Assembly (NCBI GenBank): GCA_021831125.1 | Contig: JAKBNI010000013.1 | Location: forward strand, 1 to 35,741 | DNA: 35,741 nucleotides | Source of the DNA: Actinomycetes bacterium | Lineage (GTDB): Bacteria; Actinomycetota; Acidimicrobiia; Acidimicrobiales; RAAP-2 | Direction of reading: 5' to 3' | Shown here: piece after piece, positions 19,504 through 27,181 of the stretch | Layout: each line of letters starts with the position of its first letter | Position numbering within the stretch: position 1 is the stretch's first letter | Notes under the pieces: model-generated | Told to the model about the DNA's origin: nothing | Database searches by the model: none | Seen by the model: only the letters and a program-made list of their open reading frames with translations | Program-made: the position numbers and the translations under genes

Positions 19504-20018
19504 GGCGCGGTGTCGTCAGAGACCACCTTCCACCCTGCGGGCAACAGGGCGAGCGTGGCGTAGGTGGTCGCCGAGCCCGTCACCGGGTACGGACGGTGCG
19601 TCACGCGGACCATGACGGCCATCCGGGCGTTCTTGGGGACCACGCCGACGTAGCCGGCCTTGCCTCCGTCGGGGTTCGCGCACCAGTGGGTCCCGACGCG
19701 CTCCAGCGCGAGGTTGAGCACCCACATGCGGTTGCGGTAGACACTGAGCGGGGTGAGGTGCCGAGCCCGGTAGTAGTAGACGAGGGTGGCCTTCACGACC
19801 GGGGTGATCGGTTTGAAGGGCCAGGTCGCGAGCGTCGGGCACGGCGGGAGCGTCGAGGCCGAGGCCACCGACGGGCCACCGACGCCCGCGGGGCCCATGG
19901 TGGCGAGGGCCCCGGACGCGCTCAGCCCGAGGGTGAGCGTCGCGACGAGCCCCCTCAGGCACCGCCGGGCCCGCGTGACGGGCCACCGCCCCGAGTTCGA
20001 ATCCCGGATAGCGCGCAC
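19500..20018 (-). CDS. Small secreted protein of unknown function, coupled to the metal ATPase
   Basis: 172 aa from GTG 20018, chosen because AGGAGGGAG (20032-20024) stands 5 nt upstream; GTG 20042 is an alternative. A signal peptide is clear: basic N-terminus (RARRCLRG), hydrophobic core (LVATLTLGLSASGALA) and a likely cleavage near ASA. The mature part has two Cys (PPCP and HWCANPDG) and stretches such as ATLVYYYRARHLTPLSVYRNRMWVLN and ARMAVMVRVTHRPYPVTGSA. I recognise no family. Its stop overlaps the ATPase start, so it may serve that pump outside the membrane, for example by binding metal. TAGGGT on the minus strand (20063-20058) is a likely -10, giving a leader of about 33 nt. Confidence 0.75.
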
Positions 20019-20057
20019 GGCGACTCCCTCCTGCCGTCGCACGGCCCCGCGAGGACG

Positions 20058-20063
20058 ACCCTA
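20058..20063 (-). promoter_or_regulatory. -10 element TAGGGT for the secreted protein/metal ATPase operon
   Basis: TAGGGT on the minus strand predicts a start near 20051; the Shine-Dalgarno sequence AGGAGGGAG follows before GTG 20018. No other promoter is evident for the ATPase gene. Confidence 0.45.
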
Positions 20064-20128
20064 GGGCCCGCGCGTCTGGTCCCCCTAGAGGCGAAGGTCA
20101 TCGACTCCCCTCGTCGCGCCGACGCACC

Positions 20129-20134
20129 TAGCGT
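20129..20134 (+). promoter_or_regulatory. -10 element TAGCGT for the GNAT gene
   Basis: TAGCGT ends 7 nt before ATG 20142 (4 nt before GTG 20139), with no Shine-Dalgarno sequence: probably leaderless. Confidence 0.45.
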
Positions 20135-20141
20135 GACGGTG

Positions 20142-20633
20142 ATGAGCGTGCGCGAGCTGCGACCCGAGCAGGCCGAGGCGCTGCGGGGACCACTCCGCGA
20201 CCTCGCGTACCGGGCCAAGGCCTCCTGGGGCTACGACCAGCACTTCCTCGAGGCCTTCGCCCTCACGCTCCCGACGTCCCTGCTCCAGCCCGGGCGCCGG
20301 ACCCTGCTGGCGGAGGACGACGGGGTCGTCACGGGATTCGCGGTCGTTGACGATCGCGGCGACGGCGCCTGGCTCGAGGACCTGTGGGTGGAGCCGACCC
20401 ACCAGCGCCGCGGCGTCGGGCGCCGCCTCTTCGAGGCGGCGACGGCGACAGCCGCGCGACTCGGCCGGACCCGCCTCGAGTGGGAGTCCGACCCCCACGC
20501 CGAGCCCTTCTACGTCGCCCTCGGGGCACGACGCATCGCCCTGATTCCCTCGACCCTCGCCGGGGAGAGGCTCATCCCGGTGATGCGCGTCGACCTCGAC
20601 GGCGCCTACGTGGCGAGGTCGCGACGGTCGTAG
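20142..20633 (+). CDS. GNAT-family N-acetyltransferase
   Basis: 163 aa from ATG 20142 (MSVRELRPEQAEALRGPLRD). The acetyl-CoA site is clear: LEDLWVEPTHQRRGVGRRLFEAATATAARLG, that is the beta4-alpha3 motif with Q/R-x-x-G-V/x-G. The C-terminal strand reads EPFYVALGARRIALIPS. The substrate cannot be predicted. The open frame continues upstream to 19596, but that part is the antisense shadow of the secreted protein gene. It converges on the ABC permease gene with a 28-bp overlap. Confidence 0.85.
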   Translation: MSVRELRPEQAEALRGPLRDLAYRAKASWGYDQHFLEAFALTLPTSLLQPGRRTLLAEDDGVVTGFAVVDDRGDGAWLEDLWVEPTHQRRGVGRRLFEAATATAARLGRTRLEWESDPHAEPFYVALGARRIALIPSTLAGERLIPVMRVDLDGAYVARSRRS

Positions 20634-21436
20634 CTCCACAGAGAGACGGCGAGGAGCACCACCACCACCACGCCGAGCACACTGAGGTTCGCCGGGCGTA
20701 GTCCCGTCGTCAGCGGCTGGTGGCCGAGGGCCTGGTCCCACGGGGAGAGCCACACCACGCGCTGGAACGCGCTCACCAGGGGGGCGAGCGCCGAGAGCAG
20801 GTAGCTCGCCACGGCGAGCGCCGTGGCGACCCCCCGGGCCAGCCCGCGTGACCCGCTCGCCGCGCCCACCGCGAGGGCCGCGGTGGCGAAGGCGATCGCG
20901 AAGGCCGACGAGCCGAGGACCGCCGCGCTGAGGCCCGCCCACCCGACCGAGAGCGAGAACAGCGGGCCCAAGAGACCGAGGGTCCCCTCGAGGACGGCAC
21001 CGAGCCACAGGGTCCCGAGAACGAGGGCTGACCACTTCTCCAGCACGACCCGACGCCGCGACACCGGGTTCGCGAGCAGGAGGTCGATGGTGCCGCGATC
21101 CTCCTCGCCCGCCGCGAGGTCCGAGCCCCACAAGATGGCGAACAGCGCGAGCAGCATCGGGGCGATCACCGAGAAGATCTCGGCCCCCAGGTAGCCGGGT
21201 CCCGTCGTGAAGTCGGTGACGTTGAAGAGCTTGCGGAAGACCTCGGGATAGGCCTCGAAGATCTTGGCGAAGGACTTGTTGTCGTGGATCGAGGGGAAGA
21301 CCGAGAGCATCACCACGCAGTACGTCGCGATGCCCATCGACCAGCCGACGAGGCCGCGTCGCTCCTCGCGTAGCGAGCGAGCGAGGACCCCGCGGCGCGG
21401 CCAGGGCCGACGCCCCCTAACGCGCGATGCCGTCAT
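20606..21436 (-). CDS. ABC-2 type transporter permease
   Basis: 276 aa from ATG 21436. Six hydrophobic segments follow an Arg-rich N-terminus. The family pattern FAILWGSDLAAGEEDRGTIDLLLANPVSRRRVVLEKW is typical of ABC-2 membrane proteins of the NatB/drug-export type. The start lies 20 bp inside the ATPase gene, so the two are coupled. It should form the pore of an exporter with that ATPase. Substrate unknown; antibiotics, lipids or a peptide are usual candidates. Confidence 0.9.
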   Translation of the reverse strand: MTASRVRGRRPWPRRGVLARSLREERRGLVGWSMGIATYCVVMLSVFPSIHDNKSFAKIFEAYPEVFRKLFNVTDFTTGPGYLGAEIFSVIAPMLLALFAILWGSDLAAGEEDRGTIDLLLANPVSRRRVVLEKWSALVLGTLWLGAVLEGTLGLLGPLFSLSVGWAGLSAAVLGSSAFAIAFATAALAVGAASGSRGLARGVATALAVASYLLSALAPLVSAFQRVVWLSPWDQALGHQPLTTGLRPANLSVLGVVVVVLLAVSLWSYDRRDLAT

Positions 21437-22391
21437 AGTAGGAGAGGAACACTTCTTCGAGGCTGGGCTCGTGCACCGACAGGTCGAGCACGTCCAGTCC
21501 GGCCAGTGCGGCGAGGATCGGGTTGAGGCTGCCCACGACCTCGAGGCGCAGCCCGTCCTCGATCCGCTCGCGCACGGTGACGCCCCCGAGCCCCTCGAGG
21601 GCCGCGAGGCCCGCGCCCGCGCCGACGCGCACCTCCACCGCGTGCACGGCGCGGGCTCGGATCTCCGAGACCCTCTCGATCGCGATCAGTCGGCCGTCTC
21701 TGATCAGTCCCACTCGGTCGGCGACCTCGGCCACCTCGCTCAACACGTGCGAGGAGAGGAAGACCGTCCGGCCCGCGGTGGCGGCCTCGCGCAAGCGCCG
21801 GTGCACCGTGCGCTGCACCAGCGGGTCGAGGCCGACCGTGGGCTCGTCGAGGACCAAGAGGTCAGGCTCGTTCATCATGGCCCCGATGAGCCCCACCTTC
21901 TGCCGGTTGCCTCTCGAGAGCACCCGGACCGGCCGGTCGAGCTCGAGGTCGAGCTCTCTCGCCCAGTTCTCCACGGTCGCCTCATCGGGTCCGCCGCGCA
22001 GGCGAGCGAAGTGGGCGAACGTCTCTCGTGCGCTGAGCCGTTCGTAGAGCGCCAGCTCGCCGGGCAGGTAGCCGAGACGCCGGTGCGCCGCGACCGCGTC
22101 CGTGCGCGCATCGAGGCCGAAGAGGCGTACCGACCCGCTCTGGGGGCGGATGAGGTCGAGCAGCATCCGAATCGTCGTGGTCTTGCCTGCACCGTTGGGG
22201 CCGAGGAAGCCGAACACCTCGCCCCACCCGACCTCCAAGGAGAGGTCGCGCACTCCGCCCCCGCCGCGGTACACCTTGGTGACGCCCGTGAGGGCTATCG
22301 GCGCCTCGCTCCGCGTGGCGTCGGTGCCGGCCCTCCTTGCTCGGGACGGGTCGGGCGCCTCGGCGCGCGTCGCCAGGGTCGATGGACGCAC
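21417..22391 (-). CDS. ABC transporter ATP-binding protein (ABC-2 exporter)
   Basis: 324 aa from GTG 22391. Walker A GPNGAGKTT, Q-loop LIRPQSGS, signature LSRGNRQK, Walker B LLVLDEP with TVGLDPL, and switch His in LSSHVL are all present. A C-terminal extension of about 90 residues resembles DUF4162 found in NatA/DrrA-type exporters. The first 30 or so residues are low-complexity, so the true start may be a little later. No promoter-like hexamer precedes it; the gene 51 nt upstream (44 aa) has one, so I infer a three-gene operon. Confidence 0.93.
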   Translation of the reverse strand: MRPSTLATRAEAPDPSRARRAGTDATRSEAPIALTGVTKVYRGGGGVRDLSLEVGWGEVFGFLGPNGAGKTTTIRMLLDLIRPQSGSVRLFGLDARTDAVAAHRRLGYLPGELALYERLSARETFAHFARLRGGPDEATVENWARELDLELDRPVRVLSRGNRQKVGLIGAMMNEPDLLVLDEPTVGLDPLVQRTVHRRLREAATAGRTVFLSSHVLSEVAEVADRVGLIRDGRLIAIERVSEIRARAVHAVEVRVGAGAGLAALEGLGGVTVRERIEDGLRLEVVGSLNPILAALAGLDVLDLSVHEPSLEEVFLSYYDGIAR

Positions 22392-22442
22392 GACTCCCGA
22401 CTCGGGACCGGTGCCGACGGTGCGAGCCGCGGGGCCGATCGC

Positions 22443-22577
22443 TCACCGCTCCTTGTGGCGATCCCAGTAGCGGTGGGGTCGGTGGGGGTTGTGGTGCGAC
22501 TGGTACTGGAAGAGCCCGCGCGTGCGTCCCCGCACGCGCCGCCACCGGCGGACCCAGTGCGTTGCGTTGTTGGCCAT
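22443..22577 (-). CDS. 44-aa basic, aromatic small protein heading the ABC exporter operon
   Basis: ATG 22577 to TGA 22443. It begins MANNATHWVRRWRRVRGRTR and continues with LFQYQSHHNPHRPHRYWDRHKER, so over half the residues are Arg, His, Lys, Trp or Tyr. GAGGAGG lies 5 nt before the ATG and TAGGTT (22601-22596) is a well-placed -10, which is stronger start evidence than for most genes here. I recognise no family. It may bind nucleic acid or anionic lipid, or be a short leader or substrate connected with the exporter. These are guesses; only the gene itself is supported. Confidence 0.65.
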   Translation of the reverse strand: MANNATHWVRRWRRVRGRTRGLFQYQSHHNPHRPHRYWDRHKER

Positions 22578-22595
22578 GGCGACCTCCTCACCCCG

Positions 22596-22601
22596 AACCT
22601 A
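22596..22601 (-). promoter_or_regulatory. -10 element TAGGTT for the 44-aa gene and ABC operon
   Basis: Minus-strand TAGGTT predicts a start near 22589; the Shine-Dalgarno sequence GAGGAGG follows before ATG 22577. Confidence 0.45.
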
Positions 22602-22670
22602 GGGCGGTCCCTCCCACGCCGACGAGGGACGTAGGTCCTCACGGCGCCGCACCGAGTCGCACGTCTCACG

Positions 22671-22676
22671 TAGCCT
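22671..22676 (+). promoter_or_regulatory. -10 element TAGCCT, leaderless start at 22683
   Basis: TAGCCT ends 6 nt before GTG 22683 with no Shine-Dalgarno sequence. Confidence 0.45.
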
Positions 22677-22682
22677 CCAGAC

Positions 22683-22967
22683 GTGGAGTTCGCCTTCGAC
22701 GCCGAGGTCTGGTACTGGCGGGGCCCCTCGCCGTTCCACTTCGTCACGGTGCCACTCCAGGACGCCGAGCTCATCGTCGCCCTCGCGCCCACCCTCTCCT
22801 ACGGCTGGGGGTGCGTCCCGGTGCGCGCACGCGTGGGCGCGACCGCGTTCACGACGTCGCTCATCCCCCACGACGGCGGCTACGTGGTGCCGCTCAAGGC
22901 CGCCGTGCGCGCCGCCGAGGGCATCGGGGTCGGCGACGTCGCGTCGGTAGCGCTCGAAGTGGGCTGA
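22683..22967 (+). CDS. DUF1905 domain protein
   Basis: 94 aa from GTG 22683. It covers a complete DUF1905 small beta-barrel: FAFDAEVWYWRGPSPFHFVTVP, YGWGCVPVRARVGATAFTTSLIP, GGYVVPLKAAVRAAEGIGVGDVASVALE. DUF1905 proteins are small, often paired with a YdeI/OmpD-associated domain that is absent here. Function unknown. It is transcribed alone from a leaderless promoter. Confidence 0.85.
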   Translation: MEFAFDAEVWYWRGPSPFHFVTVPLQDAELIVALAPTLSYGWGCVPVRARVGATAFTTSLIPHDGGYVVPLKAAVRAAEGIGVGDVASVALEVG

Positions 22968-23004
22968 GGCGCATCCGGCGCCCGTCGTCTGTAACGCTGG
23001 GATG

Positions 23005-23916
23005 GTGGCCGACCGCCTCTCCCGCCTGCTCGACCCCCTCGATCGACTTCAGCGCCGCACACCCGTCCTCGCCTTCGCGGTGGCGGTCGTGCGCAAGATG
23101 TCCGACGACCGCGGGGGAGACCTCGCGGCCCTCGTCGCCTACTACGGCTTCCTCTCGGCGCTGCCCCTGCTTCTCGTCTTCGCCTCGGTGGTGGGCTTCG
23201 TCCTGCACGGTGACCCCGGCCTGCGCGCACGGGTCCTCTCGAGCGCCGTGCGCAACTTCCCGACCCTCTCGGGGGTCCTCGACCCGTCGGTCAACGGCAA
23301 CGGGGTCGCCCTAGGGTTCGGCGCCCTCTGGGCGGTCTGGGCGGGACTCGGCGTGACGCGAGCGCTCGAGCGGGCGATGAACGCGATCTGGGCCGTGCCC
23401 CGAGCCGAGCAGCCGGGTCTCGCGCGATCGAGCGCACGTGGGCTCGCGATGCTCGCCGCCCTGGGACTGCTCACCGTGGCCTCCACCGCCCTCGCGGGAC
23501 TGCCGCTCGCCCACGCGCTCTCCCCGCTCGTCTCCGCGGTCCTCGGGCTGGCCGGTGCCCTGGTGGTGAACGGGGCGCTCTTCTTGCTCGCCTTCGAGCT
23601 CTTGACCAACCGCCGCCTCGGCCCTCGGGTCACCTGGCCCGGCGTCGCGATCGGGGCGATCGCCTGGACCGCGTTGCAGGCGGTGGGCACGTTCTACATC
23701 GGCCACGTGGTCGCCCACGCCTCGCGGTTCTACGGGCCGTTCGCGGCGGTGGTGGGACTTCTCGCCTGGGTCTACCTCGGCGCCCAGCTGCTCGTCTACT
23801 GCGCCCAGGTCAACGTCGTGCGCGACGAGCACCTCTGGCCGCGGAGCCTGCGGGGTCGCACGACGGCCGCCGACGAGCGCACGCGTCGGCGCGCCCGACG
23901 AGCCCCGGAGCCCTAG
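23005..23916 (+). CDS. YihY/BrkB family inner-membrane protein
   Basis: 303 aa from GTG 23005; ATG 23002 is one codon earlier, but TAACGC at 22992 is spaced better for 23005. Six hydrophobic segments with the family pattern DRGGDLAALVAYYGFLSALPLLLVFASVVGF, LWAVWAGLGVTRALERAMNAIW, and SRFYGPFAAVVGLLAWVYLGAQLLVYCAQVN. The family (once annotated ribonuclease BN or BrkB) has no firmly known role. The C-terminus is Arg-rich. Transcribed separately from DUF1905. Confidence 0.93.
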   Translation: MADRLSRLLDPLDRLQRRTPVLAFAVAVVRKMSDDRGGDLAALVAYYGFLSALPLLLVFASVVGFVLHGDPGLRARVLSSAVRNFPTLSGVLDPSVNGNGVALGFGALWAVWAGLGVTRALERAMNAIWAVPRAEQPGLARSSARGLAMLAALGLLTVASTALAGLPLAHALSPLVSAVLGLAGALVVNGALFLLAFELLTNRRLGPRVTWPGVAIGAIAWTALQAVGTFYIGHVVAHASRFYGPFAAVVGLLAWVYLGAQLLVYCAQVNVVRDEHLWPRSLRGRTTAADERTRRRARRAPEP

Positions 23917-23960
23917 ACCGAGCCCGTCGTCCCGGGCGCCCGACCGGGGTCACGACGACC

Positions 23961-23966
23961 TAGGGT
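23961..23966 (+). promoter_or_regulatory. -10 element TAGGGT for the MFS gene
   Basis: TAGGGT lies 5 nt before GTG 23972 and 8 nt before GTG 23975; no Shine-Dalgarno sequence. Confidence 0.5.
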
Positions 23967-23971
23967 TCCCG

Positions 23972-25510
23972 GTGGTGTCCGACACGGTCCCGACTCCCCC
24001 CGATCGCGCGGCCCGCACCTCGCGTGCGGACTCGGGCGACATCGCGCCACAGCGACCCGACGGCTCCGACGCCGTGACACCGCGCGGGACGCGCGCCTCG
24101 AGCGCCTGGGCGATCGTCGTGGTGATGGTCGGGGTGATGATCACCGCGGTCGACACCACGATCGTGGTGCTGGCCCTGCCCGAGATCGAGCGCAGCCTGC
24201 ACGTCGCGCTCGACTCGGTCATCTGGGTCGTGATCGGCTACCTCCTCATCATCACCCTGCTCGCCACCCAGGTCGGACGTCTCGGGGACATGTTCGGTCG
24301 CGTGCGGATGTACGAGGCCGGCTTCGTCGTCTTCATCGTCGGCTCGGCCCTGTGCGCACTGGCCTGGGACGAGGCCTCCATCGTCGCGTTCCGCCTCCTC
24401 CAGGGGGTGGGCGGTGCGCTGGTGACGGCCAACAGCGGCGCCATCATCGCCGAGCTCTTCCCCAAGGAGCAACGCGGCAAGGCCTACGGCTACAACGGCG
24501 TCGGCTTCAGCGCGGGGGCCGTGCTCGGGATACTCCTCGGTGGGGCGATCGTCACCTACGTCTCGTGGCGCTGGATCTTCTGGATCAACGTCCCGATCGG
24601 TCTGGCCGGGGTGGGACTGGCCCTGCGGATGCTGCGCGAGCACGGGACCCGGGTCCGCCACCGGCTGGACCTGGCGGGCATGGCCACCCTCGGCCTCGGA
24701 CTCTACGGCGTCTTGTGGTCGGTGACCAAGCTCGCCACCGACCCCCTCGACGCGGAGATACTGGGCTACCTGATCGGTGGCGTCGCGCTCCTCGCCCTCT
24801 TCGTGCTCGTCGAGCGTCGCGCGGCCGAGCCGATGCTCCCCCTCTCGCTCTTCGCGGTGCCCACGATGACCCCGTCGCTGCTCGCCTCGTTCTTCCAGGG
24901 CCTCGCGAACTACGCCGTCTTGTTCCTCGTGATCATGTACCTCCAGGGGGCGCGGGGCCTCACGCCGATCCACGCGTCGCTCCTGCTCATCCCGGGCTAC
25001 CTCGTCGGCGCCGCGGTAGGTCCCGCGGCGGGCCGCCTGGCCGACCGGGTCTCGCCGGTCGTGCCGGCCACGATCGGCCTCGCCGCCCAGGTGGTGGCCC
25101 TGTTCATCTACGCCCACCTCTCGGTCTCGACGGGCCTCTGGGTGGTGGTCGTGGGCAGCGTCGTCAACGGGCTCGGCGCCAGCTCCTTCTTCCCCGCCAA
25201 CAACTCGGCGGTCATGAAGGCCTCCCCGCCCCAGTCCTTCGGCATCTCGTCGGGGATGCTGCGCACGTTCGCCAACGTCGGCATGGTCTTCTCGTTCTCC
25301 CTGGCGATGCTGATCGCCTCGCACAGCATCAGCCGGCGCCTGGCCTTCGCCATCTTCGTCGGCTCGACCAGCCTGACCCACGGACTGGCCACCGCCTTCA
25401 CCGCGGGGCTCCACAACGCCTTCTACGCCTCGATGGGGCTCATGGTCCTGGCGGCCCTCTTCTCGCTGAGCCGAGCCCGCCCGGCGGGCCGGGCGGGCCG
25501 GGGACGGTGA
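23972..25510 (+). CDS. DHA2-family MFS multidrug efflux transporter (EmrB/QacA type)
   Basis: 512 aa from GTG 23972 (or 23975). About 45 polar residues precede 14 hydrophobic segments. MFS markers include the helix 1 stretch MITAVDTTIVVLALPEI, the motif A region RLGDMFGRVRMYEAG, RLLQGVGGALVTANSGAII, and the antiporter motif C-like GVGFSAGAVLGILLGGAI. Proton-coupled drug or metabolite export is predicted; the substrate is not evident. It appears monocistronic, and the thioredoxin gene has its own promoter. Confidence 0.93.
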   Translation: MVSDTVPTPPDRAARTSRADSGDIAPQRPDGSDAVTPRGTRASSAWAIVVVMVGVMITAVDTTIVVLALPEIERSLHVALDSVIWVVIGYLLIITLLATQVGRLGDMFGRVRMYEAGFVVFIVGSALCALAWDEASIVAFRLLQGVGGALVTANSGAIIAELFPKEQRGKAYGYNGVGFSAGAVLGILLGGAIVTYVSWRWIFWINVPIGLAGVGLALRMLREHGTRVRHRLDLAGMATLGLGLYGVLWSVTKLATDPLDAEILGYLIGGVALLALFVLVERRAAEPMLPLSLFAVPTMTPSLLASFFQGLANYAVLFLVIMYLQGARGLTPIHASLLLIPGYLVGAAVGPAAGRLADRVSPVVPATIGLAAQVVALFIYAHLSVSTGLWVVVVGSVVNGLGASSFFPANNSAVMKASPPQSFGISSGMLRTFANVGMVFSFSLAMLIASHSISRRLAFAIFVGSTSLTHGLATAFTAGLHNAFYASMGLMVLAALFSLSRARPAGRAGRGR

Positions 25511-25534
25511 GGACCAACCGCCCCGTCACGGGCG

Positions 25535-25553
25535 ATACCCCAGGGGGTATAAT
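25535..25553 (+). promoter_or_regulatory. CsoR/CstR-type operator overlapping a consensus -10
   Basis: ATACCCC (25535-25541), AG, GGGGTAT (25544-25550) is a perfect 7-bp inverted repeat of the C/G-tract form bound by CsoR-family repressors (CsoR for Cu(I), CstR for persulfide). The plus-strand -10 TATAAT (25548-25553) overlaps its right arm, so a bound repressor would block the promoter of the thioredoxin gene. No CsoR-family gene is in the window. Confidence 0.75.
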
Positions 25554-25586
25554 GGGAGACAGCCGCCCGACCACCGAGGAGAGACC

Positions 25587-25958
25587 GTGGCCACCGTCCA
25601 ACTGACCCAAGAGAGCTTCGAGTCCACCGTCGCGAACAACGACATCGTCCTGATCGACTTCTGGGCGAGTTGGTGCGCGCCGTGCCGCATGTTCGCCCCC
25701 GTCTACGAGGCCGCCTCCGAGACCCACGACGACGTCGTCTTCGCCAAGGTCGACACCGAGGCCGAGCAGGCTCTCGCCGCGGCCTTCGGCATCATGTCGA
25801 TCCCCACCCTGATGGCCTTCCGCGACCAGATCCTCCTCTACGCCCAGCCCGGGGCCCTGCCCCAGGCCGCCCTCGAGGAGCTGATCGGCAAGGTGAAGGC
25901 GCTCGACATGGACGAGGTGCGGAAGTCCATCGCCGAGCAGGCCCCGGCCCAGGCCTGA
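25587..25958 (+). CDS. Thioredoxin
   Basis: 123 aa from GTG 25587, preceded by GAGGAGAG (25576-25583). Thioredoxin fold with active site WCAPC (Cys30, Cys33), FAKVDTEAEQALAAAFGIMSIPTLMAF (with the cis-Pro) and a C-terminal helix slightly longer than usual (ending MDEVRKSIAEQAPAQA). It reduces disulfides or persulfides in the cytoplasm. A CsoR-type operator controls it, so it is not the constitutive housekeeping copy. It is followed after 14 nt by a DUF302 gene. Confidence 0.95.
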   Translation: MATVQLTQESFESTVANNDIVLIDFWASWCAPCRMFAPVYEAASETHDDVVFAKVDTEAEQALAAAFGIMSIPTLMAFRDQILLYAQPGALPQAALEELIGKVKALDMDEVRKSIAEQAPAQA

Positions 25959-25972
25959 GCGAGGCTGGAACC

Positions 25973-26371
25973 GTGAAGGCCATCGACCGGACCCTGGCAC
26001 TCCCCTTCGCCGAGGCCGCGGCGAGAGTCCGCGCCGCGCTCGCCACCGAGGGCTTCGGCGTGCTGAGCGAGATCGACGTGGCCGCGACCTTCAGGGCCAA
26101 GCTCGACCTCGAGCGCCCCGCCCTCACGATCCTGGGCGCCTGCAACCCGGCCTTCGCGCACCGGGGCCTCAGCGCCGACCCGTCGCTCGCCCTCGTGCTG
26201 CCGTGCAACGTCGTGCTCGAGGACGTCGGTGAGGGGCGCACGCGGGTCTCCATCGCCGACCCGCGCGCGATGTTCGCCCTGGGGGACCCCGCCCGCACCG
26301 CGGCCGACCTCGCCCTCGCCGACGAGGTCGCCGCCGCGCTCGCCAGGGTCGCGGACCGATTCGGCGCCTGA
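25973..26371 (+). CDS. DUF302 domain protein
   Basis: 132 aa from GTG 25973. DUF302 signature: IDRTLALPFAEAAARVRAALATEGFGVLSEIDVAATFRAKL ... ILGACNPAFAHRGLSADPSLALVLPCNVVLED. The Cys in GACNP and the one in PCNV are the conserved positions of this family. Function is not established; members are common in organisms handling sulfide or metals. It lies 14 nt after the thioredoxin gene and 2 nt before the PIG-L gene, so it shares the CsoR-controlled transcript. Confidence 0.92.
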   Translation: MKAIDRTLALPFAEAAARVRAALATEGFGVLSEIDVAATFRAKLDLERPALTILGACNPAFAHRGLSADPSLALVLPCNVVLEDVGEGRTRVSIADPRAMFALGDPARTAADLALADEVAAALARVADRFGA

Positions 26372-26373
26372 GC

Positions 26374-27096
26374 GTGAGCGCACCGGTCGACGACCTGCCC
26401 GCGGTGGCGTCGGTCCTCGCCGTCTGCGCCCACCCCGACGACGAGAGCTTCGGTCTCGGGGCGGTCCTCACGCGCTTCACCGGCGCCGGCGCCACGGTGT
26501 CCATGCTCTGTCTCACCCACGGGGAGGCCTCGACCCTCGGGCGCACCGACCGACCCCTCGGCGAGGTTCGTCGTGAGGAGCTCACCGCCGCCGCGGCCGT
26601 CCTCGGCGTCGACCGCGTCGAGCTCCTCGACTACCCCGACGGTGGCCTCGACCACGTCGAGCCCGGGCGCCTCGCCCGCGACGTGGCGAGGGCCGCTCGC
26701 GAGGTGGGCGCCGACCTCCTGGTCGTCTTCGACGAGGGCGGGATCACCGGGCACCCCGACCACGTGCGCGCCACCGAGGCCGCGCTCGAGGGGGCGCCGC
26801 TCACCCCGGTGCTCGCCTGGAGCCTGCCACGCCCCGTCGCCGACACGCTGAACGCCGAGTTCGGCGCCGGCTTCGTCGGCCGCGGCGCCGACGACGTCGA
26901 CCTCCGGCTGACGGTCGACCGGTCCGTCCAGCGCCAGGCCATTTCCTGCCACGCGAGCCAGGCCACGGACAACCCGGTTCTGGCCCGCCGGCTCGAGCTC
27001 CAGGGCGACGCCGAGTCCCTGCGGTGGCTGCGGGCCCCGGCGACGGGTCCGGTGCGCGAGCCCGGTCCGGGTGCACCGGCGGACGTGGTTCCCTGA
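26374..27096 (+). CDS. PIG-L family deacetylase (LmbE-like)
   Basis: 240 aa from GTG 26374. Zn-site motifs AHPDDE (19-24) and GHPDHV (about 129-134) are intact. The fold matches LmbE/PIG-L enzymes, which remove N-acetyl groups from GlcNAc-type substrates; MshB and Mca in mycothiol metabolism and BshB in bacillithiol metabolism are relatives. The linkage to thioredoxin and DUF302 suggests thiol or conjugate metabolism, but the substrate is only inferred. The last 15 residues or so are Pro/Gly-rich and probably disordered. Confidence 0.92.
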   Translation: MSAPVDDLPAVASVLAVCAHPDDESFGLGAVLTRFTGAGATVSMLCLTHGEASTLGRTDRPLGEVRREELTAAAAVLGVDRVELLDYPDGGLDHVEPGRLARDVARAAREVGADLLVVFDEGGITGHPDHVRATEAALEGAPLTPVLAWSLPRPVADTLNAEFGAGFVGRGADDVDLRLTVDRSVQRQAISCHASQATDNPVLARRLELQGDAESLRWLRAPATGPVREPGPGAPADVVP

Positions 27097-27129
27097 GCCA
27101 CCGGCCGACGCACCCGCGTCGGCACTCGA

Positions 27130-27135
27130 TAGGGT
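27130..27135 (+). promoter_or_regulatory. -10 element TAGGGT for the leader ORF and PiT permease
   Basis: TAGGGT ends 7 nt before GTG 27143, the first codon of a 12-codon ORF that overlaps the permease start. Confidence 0.5.
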
Positions 27136-27142
27136 GCTCCAC

Positions 27143-27181
27143 GTGTCGAGCGCTCCGTCGGAACCCGACGCGCGCCGTTGA
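27143..27181 (+). CDS. 12-codon leader ORF coupled to the PiT permease
   Basis: GTG 27143 reads MSSAPSEPDARR and stops at TGA 27179-27181, which overlaps the permease TTG start (27178-27180) as TTGA. The GTG sits 7 nt after TAGGGT, the spacing of leaderless genes in this window. The permease has no Shine-Dalgarno sequence and its frame is closed upstream by TAG at 27130, so translation of this peptide probably delivers ribosomes to the weak TTG. No attenuator is evident in 39 nt. Confidence 0.5.
   Translation: MSSAPSEPDARR

Noticed and set aside
19989-20010. T-arm-like sequence with TTCGAATC resembling a tRNA 3' end or attachment site
   Set aside because: No acceptor, D or anticodon arms fit around it and it lies inside the secreted-protein gene near its start; coincidental.
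20655-20672. Short CAC repeat
   Set aside because: It encodes a Val run in a membrane helix of the ABC permease on the minus strand; ordinary codon repetition.
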